DNA of 64,000 bases from an uncultured Oscillospiraceae bacterium (lineage in GTDB: Bacteria; Bacillota; Clostridia; Oscillospirales; Ruminococcaceae), in assembly GCA_900540595.1 (NCBI GenBank), contig UQGL01000011.1:1-64000 (forward strand), given 5' to 3'. The notes beneath the pieces are model-generated. The model had not been told where the DNA came from, ran no database searches, and saw nothing but the letters and a program-made list of their open reading frames with translations. The position numbers and the translations under genes were made by a program. The first letter of the stretch is position 1. The number at the start of each line of letters is the position of its first letter. This document shows, piece after piece, positions 17,903-25,919 of the stretch.

Positions 17903-19258
17903 ATGGCAGTCACCGCAAAACCGCAGGCACCCATGTTTACCAAACGGGCGCTGTTTACACTGATCTGGCCCCTTCTGCTGGAGCAGACCCTCAGCGTCAC
18001 GATGGGTATGGCCGACACCCTGATGGTTGCCGGCGTGGGCGAGGCCGCTGTCTCGAGTGTTTCGCTGGTTGACAGCCTGAACATTTTGATCATTCAGATC
18101 CTGTCCGCACTGGCCACCGGCGGCGCAGTCATTGCCAGCCAGTATCTGGGCCGCAAGGATACCGAAAACGCCGGGCGCAGCGCGGCCCAGCTGTACAGCG
18201 TGCTTGGCCTCTCGACTGTGGCGATGGGCATCCTCTGTATGCTGCTCTCCCGCCCGATCCTGCGCGGCGTTTTCGGCAGCATTGATGAGGATGTCATGCG
18301 GTTTGCCCAGCAGTATTTCCTTATCAGCGCCGTGTCCTACCCTTTCATCGGCCTGTATAACGGCGGCGCGGCTCTTTTCCGCGCACAGGGCAACAGCCGC
18401 ATCAGTATGCTGGCCAGCCTTGTCATGAATGTCATCAACATTGCAGGCAACGCCCTGCTGATCTACGGCTTCGGCATGGGGGTCATCGGCGCAGCACTGG
18501 CCACCCTGATCGGCCGTATCTTTGCCGCCGTGTTTATCCTGTGGCAGAACCAAAAGCTCTGCAACCCGCTGCGGGTCCAAAGCCTTGCCGACCTGCGGCC
18601 GCGGCGTGCCCCTATCATGCAGATCCTCTCCATCGGCATCCCGTCCGGCCTTGAAAACGGCATGTTCCAGATCGGCAAGCTCTGCGTCAGCAGCCTGACC
18701 TCCACGCTGGGCACCTCGGCCATCGCGGCCAACGCCGTTGCCAACACGCTTTCAACACTGGCAAACATTCCCGGCAATACGATGAGCCTTGCCATGATCC
18801 CCGTTGTCGGCCAATGTCTGGGCGCAGGCGAGAAAAAGCAGGCCAAGCGGTATGTGTTTTTGCTGATGGGCATTGCCATGGTCGGTCTGGCCGCTGCCAA
18901 TGCCGCGCTGTTCTTCCTGATTTCCCTGCTCGTGGTCTGGTTCAACCTCTCGGCGGAGGCCTCTGCCCTCTGCACCATGGTCGTGCGCATGTTCAACATT
19001 GCCAGCGTCTTTTTCTGGGCCTGCAGCTTTACGCTGCCCAACGCCCTGCGCACCGGCGGCGATGCCAAATTCACCATGACGGTCAGCATCATAAGCATGT
19101 GGCTGTTCCGCGTTATTCTGAGCTATGTCTTTGTGCTGCAGTTCCATCTGGGGCTGGCCGGCGTCTGGCTGGGCATGTTCATCGACTGGCTCTGCCGCGA
19201 CATCTGCTTTATCGCCCGCTTTATCAGCGGCAAGTGGATGGAGCATAAGGTCATATAA
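17903..19258 (+). CDS. MATE-family efflux transporter
   Basis: 451 aa integral membrane protein with about twelve helices in two MatE repeats. Characteristic segments are PLLLEQTLSVTMGMADTLMV near the N-terminus and the related IPSGLENGMFQIGKL after the midpoint. It exports cationic drugs or metabolites using a Na+ or H+ gradient; the substrate is unknown. AAAAGGAGC precedes the ATG. A single-gene unit between its own promoter and a shared terminator. Confidence 0.93.
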   Translation: MAVTAKPQAPMFTKRALFTLIWPLLLEQTLSVTMGMADTLMVAGVGEAAVSSVSLVDSLNILIIQILSALATGGAVIASQYLGRKDTENAGRSAAQLYSVLGLSTVAMGILCMLLSRPILRGVFGSIDEDVMRFAQQYFLISAVSYPFIGLYNGGAALFRAQGNSRISMLASLVMNVINIAGNALLIYGFGMGVIGAALATLIGRIFAAVFILWQNQKLCNPLRVQSLADLRPRRAPIMQILSIGIPSGLENGMFQIGKLCVSSLTSTLGTSAIAANAVANTLSTLANIPGNTMSLAMIPVVGQCLGAGEKKQAKRYVFLLMGIAMVGLAAANAALFFLISLLVVWFNLSAEASALCTMVVRMFNIASVFFWACSFTLPNALRTGGDAKFTMTVSIISMWLFRVILSYVFVLQFHLGLAGVWLGMFIDWLCRDICFIARFISGKWMEHKVI

Positions 19259-19266
19259 AAAGCAAG

Positions 19267-19319
19267 CCTCCCCCGCCCGTGGTATGCGCAGTGCATACTA
19301 CGGGCGGGGGAGGTTTTTT
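19267..19319. terminator. Bidirectional terminator between MATE and rnr
   Basis: Long stem CCTCCCCCGCCCGT.GTATGC / GCATAC.ACGGGCGGGGGAGG followed by TTTTTTA on the plus strand. On the minus strand GCTTGCTTTTTATA follows. It serves the convergent MATE and rnr genes. Confidence 0.9.
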
Positions 19320-19341
19320 ATGGGTCAGCTTTTTCGTGCGG

Positions 19342-21468
19342 TCACTCGACCATATACTCAAAGTCGATACGGCCCAGCGCCACATCGGCAGCGGCCACCT
19401 GAATCTTCATCGAGGAGCCGAGCATCCAGCTCTTGCCGGTCAGCGGGTCGAGCATGCTCACCCCGTCAATGACCTGCGGCTCGCCCTTGCAGAGCTGCGC
19501 GGCGGGCACAAAGCCCTCGACTGTGTTCTCCAGCTCGACAAAGACGCCGCGCGGCGTGATGCCTGCGACCGTGCCGGTATAGACCTCGCCCAGATGGTTG
19601 TGCATATACTCGGCCTTATACAGATCCTCGACATCGCGCTCGATGCGGACGGCTGCAACCTCCTGCTTGCTGGACTTCTCGCTGGCCTGCTGGGCAAACT
19701 CGTTGAAGTCCTTCTGCAGCTGGCTGGCGGACGCACCAAGCAGCATCTCGCTCAAAATGCGATGGATGGCAAGGTCGGGATAGCGGCGGATGGGGCTGGT
19801 AAAGTGGGCATAATCTGCCAGCACCAGACCGTAGTGGCCAAGGGGCTGCGGTGCGTAGCGGGCCTTCTGCATACTGCGCAGGATGCCGGTGTGGACCGGG
19901 ATCTGGATGGGCTGGTCGCGGGTCTCATCGAGCAGGGCGGCCAGCTCCAGCTGCGTTGGGATGGGGTTCTTGAACTTGGCGTTCAGCCCGCAGGCCAGCA
20001 GCGTGGCGGACAGCTTTTCCATCTTTTCGGCATCGGGGGCCTCGTGTACACGGTAGACGAACGGCACCTTGTTCGTGCGGCCGGCGTTGGCGGCGCACTG
20101 GTTGGCCAGCAGCATGAACTCCTCGATCATGCACTCGGAGGTGCCGCGGTCGCGCTTGACGATGTCCACGCAGCGGCCGTTCTCGTCCATGACAAGCTTT
20201 GCCTCGTTGGACTCGATGTCCATGCCGCCGCGGGCCTTGCGCAGCACAAGGCGCTTGCGGTACAGCTCGTCCATGGCGGGCAGCTGGTCCAGCACGGCCT
20301 CATATTTCGTCTTGAGGTCGGTCAGGTCGGCGTCCTCGGCAGGCTCCAGCAGAGCGTTGATCTCCTTGTAGACGCCCTTGACGCGGCTGCAGATGACGCT
20401 CTTGACGAACTTGTAGCTGCGGATCTCGCCGTTCTCGTCCAGACGCATCAGGCAGGAGAATGCCAGACGATCCTCGCCCTCGTTCAGCGAGCAGATACCG
20501 TTGGACAGCTGGGTCGGCAGCATCGGAATGACCTTGTCGGCGTAGTAGATGCTGGTCGCACGCTCGTAGGCCTCCTCATCCAGCGCAGAGCCGGGGCGGA
20601 CATAGTGGCTGACATCCGCGATGTGAACACCCAGCTCATAGCCGTCCTCAAGCTTCTGCAGGCTGATGGCATCGTCAATGTCCTTCGTCTCGGCAGAGTC
20701 GATCGTAAAGATGGGAATACCGCGCAGATCCAGACGCTTAGCCGCCTCGGTCGGGTCGATGACGGCATTATCGTATGCGTGTGCCTCCTCCAGCACCTCC
20801 GGCGGGAATTCCTGTCGGACATTGCGGCCGTAGAGGATCGCCTTGGCACACTCGGAGGCGTAGTCGGAGGAGCCGAACTTTTCGACCACGGCGGCACGGT
20901 GGTCGCTGTGGCGGTTGCCGCGGTGGGTGATGAGGAAGCCGACCTTATCACCCAGATGTACACCCTCGCTCCCCTGCTTGGCCAGCAGGAACTTCACATC
21001 GCGGCAGCCGTCCGGCTCGACCGCCATGCGGCCGTCCTCGGACAGGCAGACCGTCCCCGCGAAGCGGTTGTTGGGGACAGTGACCTCCACGACCTCACCC
21101 TCAGAGGAGCCCTCCACACGGGGATGGTCGAACAGCTTGACATTGATCTTGTCGTTGGGCATGGCGCCGTGCAGGGCGCGTCCCGGGATGAAGATGTCGC
21201 CCTCGCCGTCATCGCGGCTGGCAAAGCCGAAGCGGGCTGCCAGCTTGACCAGTGTGCAGGGAATGGCCGCCGGGGCGTTTGTGTTCTCATAAGTGGCAAA
21301 GCCCGGCACATAGGTGCCGTTGCGCATCGACAGCTCGCCGGTGGCGACCATAGCTGATACGCTGGTGCGCAGGCGGGAATTGTCCACCTGCAGGTTATTC
21401 TGCAGCTCACGCAGCGTCATGGGGCGGCGCTTGACTGCGTTTAAAATACTTTTCTGTAACGGTGTCAT
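19342..21468 (-). CDS. rnr: Ribonuclease R (3'-5' exoribonuclease)
   Basis: 708 aa. An N-terminal winged-helix segment (MTLRELQNNLQVDNSRLRTS) is followed by cold-shock domains, the RNB catalytic domain (TIDSAETKDIDDAISL near 255, with Asp residues binding Mg2+), and a C-terminal S1 domain (GEVYTGTVAGITPRGVFVEL). RNase R degrades structured RNA and takes part in tmRNA-linked quality control. AAAGGAG precedes the ATG. secG lies directly upstream, the usual secG-rnr order in Firmicutes, although a terminator-like stem separates them here. Confidence 0.96.
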   Translation of the reverse strand: MTPLQKSILNAVKRRPMTLRELQNNLQVDNSRLRTSVSAMVATGELSMRNGTYVPGFATYENTNAPAAIPCTLVKLAARFGFASRDDGEGDIFIPGRALHGAMPNDKINVKLFDHPRVEGSSEGEVVEVTVPNNRFAGTVCLSEDGRMAVEPDGCRDVKFLLAKQGSEGVHLGDKVGFLITHRGNRHSDHRAAVVEKFGSSDYASECAKAILYGRNVRQEFPPEVLEEAHAYDNAVIDPTEAAKRLDLRGIPIFTIDSAETKDIDDAISLQKLEDGYELGVHIADVSHYVRPGSALDEEAYERATSIYYADKVIPMLPTQLSNGICSLNEGEDRLAFSCLMRLDENGEIRSYKFVKSVICSRVKGVYKEINALLEPAEDADLTDLKTKYEAVLDQLPAMDELYRKRLVLRKARGGMDIESNEAKLVMDENGRCVDIVKRDRGTSECMIEEFMLLANQCAANAGRTNKVPFVYRVHEAPDAEKMEKLSATLLACGLNAKFKNPIPTQLELAALLDETRDQPIQIPVHTGILRSMQKARYAPQPLGHYGLVLADYAHFTSPIRRYPDLAIHRILSEMLLGASASQLQKDFNEFAQQASEKSSKQEVAAVRIERDVEDLYKAEYMHNHLGEVYTGTVAGITPRGVFVELENTVEGFVPAAQLCKGEPQVIDGVSMLDPLTGKSWMLGSSMKIQVAAADVALGRIDFEYMVE

Positions 21469-21536
21469 GTGTACTCCTTTAATTTACGCCGCACCGCCGT
21501 CCGGCGGTGCCCTTCCGATATACTCCCACAAAAAAC

Positions 21537-21581
21537 GGCCCGCCGGGGCGCTGCTTGCAAAGCTGACGCGCTTGGCGGACC
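21537..21581 (-). terminator. Terminator between secG and rnr
   Basis: On the minus strand, GGTCCGCC (21581-21574) pairs with GGCGGGCC (21544-21537) around an inner GCGC stem, followed by GTTTTTTG. A second stem GCACCGCC/GGCGGTGC (21491-21510) lies nearer the rnr start. These could attenuate read-through into rnr. Confidence 0.7.
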
Positions 21582-21611
21582 CATTTTGTTTCTTTGCTTA
21601 CCCTGCGAGCA

Positions 21612-21860
21612 TCACAGGCGTGCGCTCAGGACGCAGACGACCAGCGTAACGACGAAGAAAACAACGCCGCAAACCTTGGTCAGCTTAGCCAGCTTGGCGT
21701 CCACGCCGCGCTCACGGCCGGCAGCCATCGTAGCAGAGCTTTCGCCCATGATAGCACCGGACAGGCCCTGACCCTTCTGCTCCTGTGCGAGGGTAAAGAC
21801 GATGATCAACAGGGACACGACGACGAGGACGACGCCGAGAGCGATCTCATACCAGTTCAT
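21612..21860 (-). CDS. secG: Preprotein translocase subunit SecG
   Basis: 82 aa with two membrane helices (residues 5-25 and 60-79) and the conserved loop LAQEQKGQGLSGAIMG containing the SecG glycine motif. It is an accessory subunit of the SecYEG channel. Its length and the adjacent rnr gene are typical. A promoter lies at 21924-21952. Confidence 0.95.
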   Translation of the reverse strand: MNWYEIALGVVLVVVSLLIIVFTLAQEQKGQGLSGAIMGESSATMAAGRERGVDAKLAKLTKVCGVVFFVVTLVVCVLSARL

Positions 21861-21923
21861 TGCTTAGCACTCCTTCTATTTCTATCCACGCCGCCATGGC
21901 GCGAAAAGTCTCATGCACCGTAC

Positions 21924-21952
21924 AGTATAGCATAGTTTTCTGTGCGTTGCAA
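21924..21952 (-). promoter_or_regulatory. Promoter of secG
   Basis: Minus strand TTGCAA (21952-21947), 17 nt, TATACT (21929-21924). Confidence 0.7.
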
Positions 21953-21979
21953 GCGCTTTTTTCGCGTTTTTAAAGCAAT

Positions 21980-22954
21980 TCAGTTCTGAAAGGCAATTTT
22001 CTCTCCCTGCACCAGCGGATAGCGCACCAGCCGGGTGCCGTCCAGATCCTCACGGTGCATATCCACCGCCGTGATCTGGTGGTTGCCGTAGGTCGTGTAG
22101 TAGTAAATTCCCCTGTCGGCGTTGCAGCAGCTTGTATACAGCGTGATCTCATACTTGCCGCCGTCCAGCTCGCAGCAGCCGCGCTGCTGTTCGACCGCGT
22201 GCAGGATGTGGAAGAACTGCCCCACACTCTCGGTTTCGCTGTCACCGGATTTCGAGTTCATCTTGACGAATGCCACCCGCACAAAGCGGGACTGGCTGGA
22301 CAGGTCCCCCGGCAGGCCCAGCCCGCCCAGCCCGCGGCTGTAGACCGGCAGGTCAAGGCCGTCCGCAAAGGTATTTTCGGGGGTTCGGGGCGATAGCGCG
22401 CGGTAGTTGTTCAGCGCAAAAAGCTGCTGCGGGAAAGGCGGGTTGTTTGTCAGCACGCCCACGGGGTTGTCGTAGATATGCAGCCCATCGGCGGTGGATT
22501 CCACCGTAATGCTGCCGGTCTTGTCGGCCACAAGCCAGTGCAGCTGGGCCAGCGGCAGCTGGTCACTGAACGGGATATTTACAATGTTGGCCTTCTCCAG
22601 CAGGGCGCGGGCCTCTGCCAGCGTTGCACAGCTGCCCAGCAGCCAGGGAATCAGTTCAAATTGGGTGATGTTGTTTTTACCGTCTGCCGCCGGGTGGTAG
22701 ACGGCGTTGCCCACAAAGTTCAGCCCGGCAACGCCGAGGCCCTTTTCATTGATGGCGTCATAGTACAGCGGGTACTCCCCTGCCACATAGGCCATGCCGA
22801 TCATGGCATACCTTGTGCGGAACTCCCCCATGCAGCGCAGGGCAAACGGATAGCTGCGCGGCGTGACCGTGACTTCATCCCCATAGGAGAATTCATAGTC
22901 AAGATTGCGTCCGAAATAGAAATCTGCTGTCTTATAAGTTGCTGCGGTACACAT
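21980..22954 (-). CDS. Linear amide C-N hydrolase, choloylglycine (bile salt) hydrolase family
   Basis: 324 aa from the ATG at 22954. Cleavage of Met1 exposes the nucleophile C2 (MCTAATYK). Other residues fit the bile-salt-hydrolase site: R16 and D19 (GRNLDYE), N79 (GLNF), N170/N171 (TNNPPF) and R223 (SQSRFVR). This Ntn hydrolase family deconjugates bile salts or opens penicillin V; a bile salt substrate fits a gut host. No signal peptide is seen from this start, so the enzyme is cytoplasmic. The longer frame to 23053 would bury Cys2 and is rejected. AAAGGGG precedes the start. Confidence 0.92.
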   Translation of the reverse strand: MCTAATYKTADFYFGRNLDYEFSYGDEVTVTPRSYPFALRCMGEFRTRYAMIGMAYVAGEYPLYYDAINEKGLGVAGLNFVGNAVYHPAADGKNNITQFELIPWLLGSCATLAEARALLEKANIVNIPFSDQLPLAQLHWLVADKTGSITVESTADGLHIYDNPVGVLTNNPPFPQQLFALNNYRALSPRTPENTFADGLDLPVYSRGLGGLGLPGDLSSQSRFVRVAFVKMNSKSGDSETESVGQFFHILHAVEQQRGCCELDGGKYEITLYTSCCNADRGIYYYTTYGNHQITAVDMHREDLDGTRLVRYPLVQGEKIAFQN

Positions 22955-23053
22955 GGCAAATGCCCCTTTCCTATTTCCTGATACGGCTAGTGTAGCACGC
23001 CGGGGGCCGGATAATCCACCATAAATTGTAAACAATCCGGCCGTCAGCCGCAC

Positions 23054-23743
23054 TTACAGGCCGGCAACCGAGTCGATCGGCATCGACATAAAGATCCCCT
23101 GCGCCGCACTGTGCATACCGCAGCTTTCACCCAGAGATTGCATAAGGGCTACCTTGTTGGCGGATTCCGTCAGAACCAGAACGATTTCCTTTTCATCCTG
23201 CACGCTCAACCCCCAAAAGCCGGTTGCCTCCTCATTGCCGATGCGCCGGCTGCGGATGACGGTGCCGCCGGTGGCACCCGCCGCACGAACAGCCTTCATC
23301 ACATCATCGCTGAAGCCGCTGTTCACGATCGCTGCAACCAGAGAGTGTTTCGTTTCAGACATACTGTTTTCTTCCTTTCCGCTGGTATTCAGAATATCCT
23401 TGCCTGCATCGTGGTCCAGAATACGCAAGATCATGTTGTTTGCACCGTTCAAAGGGATCGTAAAAGCAATGCCGGTGTTGGCTTTGTGCAGCTGCAATTC
23501 CGTGTAGAGCTTTTCCATCAAAATCGGGGACAAATGCTTCGGGACCATGCTGACGAGAACACTTTTGTCAATGCTGCCAAGGCCGAGCATATCCATGATC
23601 TCGCTGGAGGCCGTCCCCTCGGCATTGAAGCGGTATTGCAGCGGCAGCGCCCCTTTCTTGAACATCTCGGCTGCGTGTTCTGCCAGCTTCGGCGTTGTGA
23701 TCAGCACCAACAGCTGAAATGACACTTTCTTCTCATGCTCCAT
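23054..23743 (-). CDS. PII-like signalling protein, two tandem domains
   Basis: 229 aa from the ATG at 23743. Two PII/CutA-like ferredoxin folds appear in tandem: residues 8-105 (FQLLVLITTPKLAEHAAEMF...) and about 118-225 (HSLVAAIVNSGFSDDVMKAVRAAGATGGTVIRSRR in parts), the second close to canonical GlnB topology. It begins 1 nt after the stop of the DUF1538 gene, with GAGGAGG inside that gene's end, so the two are translationally coupled. The pairing suggests it gates or senses the state of the membrane protein. The ligand is unknown. Confidence 0.8.
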   Translation of the reverse strand: MEHEKKVSFQLLVLITTPKLAEHAAEMFKKGALPLQYRFNAEGTASSEIMDMLGLGSIDKSVLVSMVPKHLSPILMEKLYTELQLHKANTGIAFTIPLNGANNMILRILDHDAGKDILNTSGKEENSMSETKHSLVAAIVNSGFSDDVMKAVRAAGATGGTVIRSRRIGNEEATGFWGLSVQDEKEIVLVLTESANKVALMQSLGESCGMHSAAQGIFMSMPIDSVAGL

Positions 23744-23744
23744 T

Positions 23745-25280
23745 TTAGTCGCCCTCCTCAAGATCAACGATCATGTCGCAGTCATCGGCGATTGCAGCCG
23801 GCACGGTCTGCGTCCGCTTGGCGGTTTTCAGCTTGTATACCAGCCCCATAAGCTGGATGGCGATCAGTGGCGTCAGGGCAACCAGCGCAACAACACCGAA
23901 CGCATCGGTCATCAGGTTGCCGCCCAGTGCCTCACATACGCCGATGCTGAGCGGCAGCAAAAAGGTCGAGGTCATCGGGCCGCTGGCAACGCCGCCGGAG
24001 TCAAACGCAATGCCGATAAAAATATCCGGCACCATACGGGACAGCACCAGCGCGATGATGTACCCGGGGATGACAAACCACTGGATGGATATGCCGGTCA
24101 GCACGCGCAGCATGGCCAGACCGACACTGGCTGCCACACCGATCTGCATACAGCGGTTCATCATTTTGACCGAGATGGCGCCGTTTGTGACGGCCTCCAC
24201 CTGATGGTTCAGAACCTGAATGGCAGGCTCTGCTTTGACAATGTAGTAGCCGATCAGCGCACCGATGGGAACCAGAATCCAGCGCAACGATAGCCCTGCC
24301 AGTTCCTTGCCAAGGTAGGCGCCAACAGGTGCAAACCCGACATTGGCACCGCACAAAAACAGCACCAGCCCAATATAGGTATACCCAAAGCCGACGATGA
24401 TGCGCTTGATTTGCAGCCCATGGTAGCGGTGGGTCAGCCATTGGAAAATCAAAAACACCCAGAGGATCGGCACCAGCGAGAGAAGCACCTCTCTGGCGTA
24501 GAGCGGCAGCCCCTGCGCAAACACCCGGGCAACATCCTGCGTGGTGACAACAGTGGCAACATCGGTAAGGGTGTAGGCCGTCTCGGTCGGCTTAAAGAAA
24601 CAGCCGAGGATCAGCACCGCCAGAATCGGCCCCACGCTGGAAAGCGCCACCAGACCGAAGCTGTCATTTGCCGCATTTTTATCGCTGCGCACCGAGGCCA
24701 GCCCGACACCCATGGCCATAATAAAGGGTACGGTCATTGGGCCGGTGGTGACGCCGCCGGAGTCAAAGGCCACTGCCAAAAACTCCTTGGGCACAAACAT
24801 AGACACCAGAATGAGTGCCAGATAGCAAACGATCAGCAGCATCGACAGGCTGATCTTATAGCGGATACGCACGATGGCCAGCGCCAGAAACAGCCCCACG
24901 CCGACAGCCACCGTCATGATCAACACCATGTTCGGCACAGACGGCACCTGCCCCGCAAGAACCTGCAGGTCCGGCTCCGACACGGTAATGATGACGCCCA
25001 TGAGAAACCCTGTCAGCAGGACTGTAAGCAGTTTTTTCATTTTGGAGATCTGCACGCCAACGCCTTCGCCGAGCGGCGTCATTGCCATCTCTGCACCGAG
25101 CTGGAAAAAGCCCATGCCAACGATCAGCATCAGGGCTCCCGTCAGGAACATGACTACGCTTCCCAGCTCCATCGGGATCAGAAAGATGCTGAGCATCAGG
25201 ACAATCCCGGTGATCGGAAGCACGGCAGAGAGCGACTCTCTGATTTTTTCTTTCAGTTTTACATTCAATTCTACGCCCAC
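23745..25280 (-). CDS. DUF1538-family membrane protein (UmpAB-like transporter)
   Basis: 511 aa with roughly twelve helices in two homologous halves. The repeated motif AFDSGGVTTGPMTVPFI (first half) and AFDSGGVASGPMTSTFL (second half) is the DUF1538 signature. I recall DUF1538 proteins being described as UmpAB-type Na+/H+ antiporters in Halomonas; transport here is inferred from that. The start is GTG at 25280 or TTG at 25268, the latter better spaced from AAAGGTGG. It forms an operon with the PII-like gene and lies at the right end of the host chromosomal segment. Confidence 0.85.
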   Translation of the reverse strand: MGVELNVKLKEKIRESLSAVLPITGIVLMLSIFLIPMELGSVVMFLTGALMLIVGMGFFQLGAEMAMTPLGEGVGVQISKMKKLLTVLLTGFLMGVIITVSEPDLQVLAGQVPSVPNMVLIMTVAVGVGLFLALAIVRIRYKISLSMLLIVCYLALILVSMFVPKEFLAVAFDSGGVTTGPMTVPFIMAMGVGLASVRSDKNAANDSFGLVALSSVGPILAVLILGCFFKPTETAYTLTDVATVVTTQDVARVFAQGLPLYAREVLLSLVPILWVFLIFQWLTHRYHGLQIKRIIVGFGYTYIGLVLFLCGANVGFAPVGAYLGKELAGLSLRWILVPIGALIGYYIVKAEPAIQVLNHQVEAVTNGAISVKMMNRCMQIGVAASVGLAMLRVLTGISIQWFVIPGYIIALVLSRMVPDIFIGIAFDSGGVASGPMTSTFLLPLSIGVCEALGGNLMTDAFGVVALVALTPLIAIQLMGLVYKLKTAKRTQTVPAAIADDCDMIVDLEEGD

Positions 25281-25530
25281 CTTTCAACAGAGAGTTGTTT
25301 TTTGCACGGTGCCTTCGGGGGCGCCGCATTCCCCCAAAAGCACGCCATTTTGTATATTTGCGTGCTCACGCAAATATCATTATCTATATTTTACACTACA
25401 AACGCCCCCGCCGCAAGTTCTCTGCGGCAACTGTATTCATTCCGGGTTTCCTGAATTGCCGCTCTGGTATCGGCGCATAAAAATTTCCCGGTAACGAAAG
25501 TGGAAATCACCGGGAGAAGGAGAAGCAAAA

Positions 25531-25564
25531 AGCGCTGCAAGCCCCGAAAAAGGCTTGCAGCGCT
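25531..25564 (-). terminator. Terminator downstream of the tRNA-Arg remnant
   Basis: Perfect 13-bp stem AGCGCTGCAAGCC / GGCTTGCAGCGCT, followed on the minus strand by TTTTTGC. It lies 7 nt beyond the encoded CCA end of the tRNA. Confidence 0.9.
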
Positions 25565-25570
25565 GCTTTC

Positions 25571-25616
25571 TGGCGTCCCAGAGAGGATTTGAACCTCCGG
25601 CCCCACGCTTAGGAGA
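25571..25616 (-). other. Left attachment site: 3' half of tRNA-Arg(CCT)
   Basis: The minus strand reads CTCCTAAG (anticodon loop with CCT), then the 3' anticodon arm, variable loop, T arm (GGAGG TTCAAAT CCTCT), acceptor CTGGGAC, discriminator G and encoded CCA at 25571-25573. The 5' half (expected GTCCCAG acceptor, D arm) is missing; the bases beyond the anticodon loop do not pair and belong to the mobile element. This is the residue expected when an element integrates at the anticodon loop or 3' half of a tRNA. The intact tRNA should lie at the element's right end, outside this window. Confidence 0.8.
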
Positions 25617-25756
25617 ACAAATAACTCTTTGTCCTACGATTCCCTTACACTACATTCCGCTTCGTTTTGTGTCAATTTAGCCCAATGAATTTTTGGTTTC
25701 TCACGCCGTTTTGTGTCATTCTGCACAGTTTCAAGGCGCTGGAATACCTTTCGCGC

Positions 25757-25825
25757 AATTAGCAAAAAATTAGCAGACGGCATTTTTGAGCTTTTGTAAA
25801 AACGCAAATTAGCAGATTATTAGCA
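25757..25825. repeat. Four phased ATTAGCA direct repeats near the attachment site
   Basis: AATTAGCA at 25757-25764, 25768-25775 and 25807-25814, and TATTAGCA at 25818-25825. Within each pair the spacing is 11 bp (one helical turn), and the pairs are 50 bp apart. The location 140-250 bp inside the element end fits arm-type sites for integrase or excisionase. No gene lies in 25617-25919. Confidence 0.65.
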
Positions 25826-25834
25826 GAGCGGCCC

Positions 25835-25869
25835 GCCCGGGGTGTGTTATTTTTATACGCATCCCGGGC
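25835..25869 (+). terminator. Terminator-like hairpin ahead of the first element gene
   Basis: GCCCGGG (25835-25841) pairs with CCCGGGC (25863-25869), followed by TATTTTATCATTTTTA. The first gene begins 50 nt downstream. It may insulate the element from outside transcription or act as an attenuator. Confidence 0.55.
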
Positions 25870-25919
25870 TATTTTATCATTTTTATGCAATAGAATCAAT
25901 CTTAAAATAGGAGGTTTCC

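Noticed and set aside
19279..21357. 692-codon plus-strand frame opposite rnr
   Set aside because: RNase R domains are intact on the minus strand; the antisense frame is compositional.
25571..25660. Complete tRNA gene at the element boundary
   Set aside because: No D arm or matching 5' acceptor (GTCCCAG) exists; only the 3' half is present.
25786..25814. Third copy of the TTGAGC promoter near the attachment site (25786)
   Set aside because: No -10 at 17 nt (TTAGCA), no ATTGGC repeats upstream, and the 20-nt box is absent.
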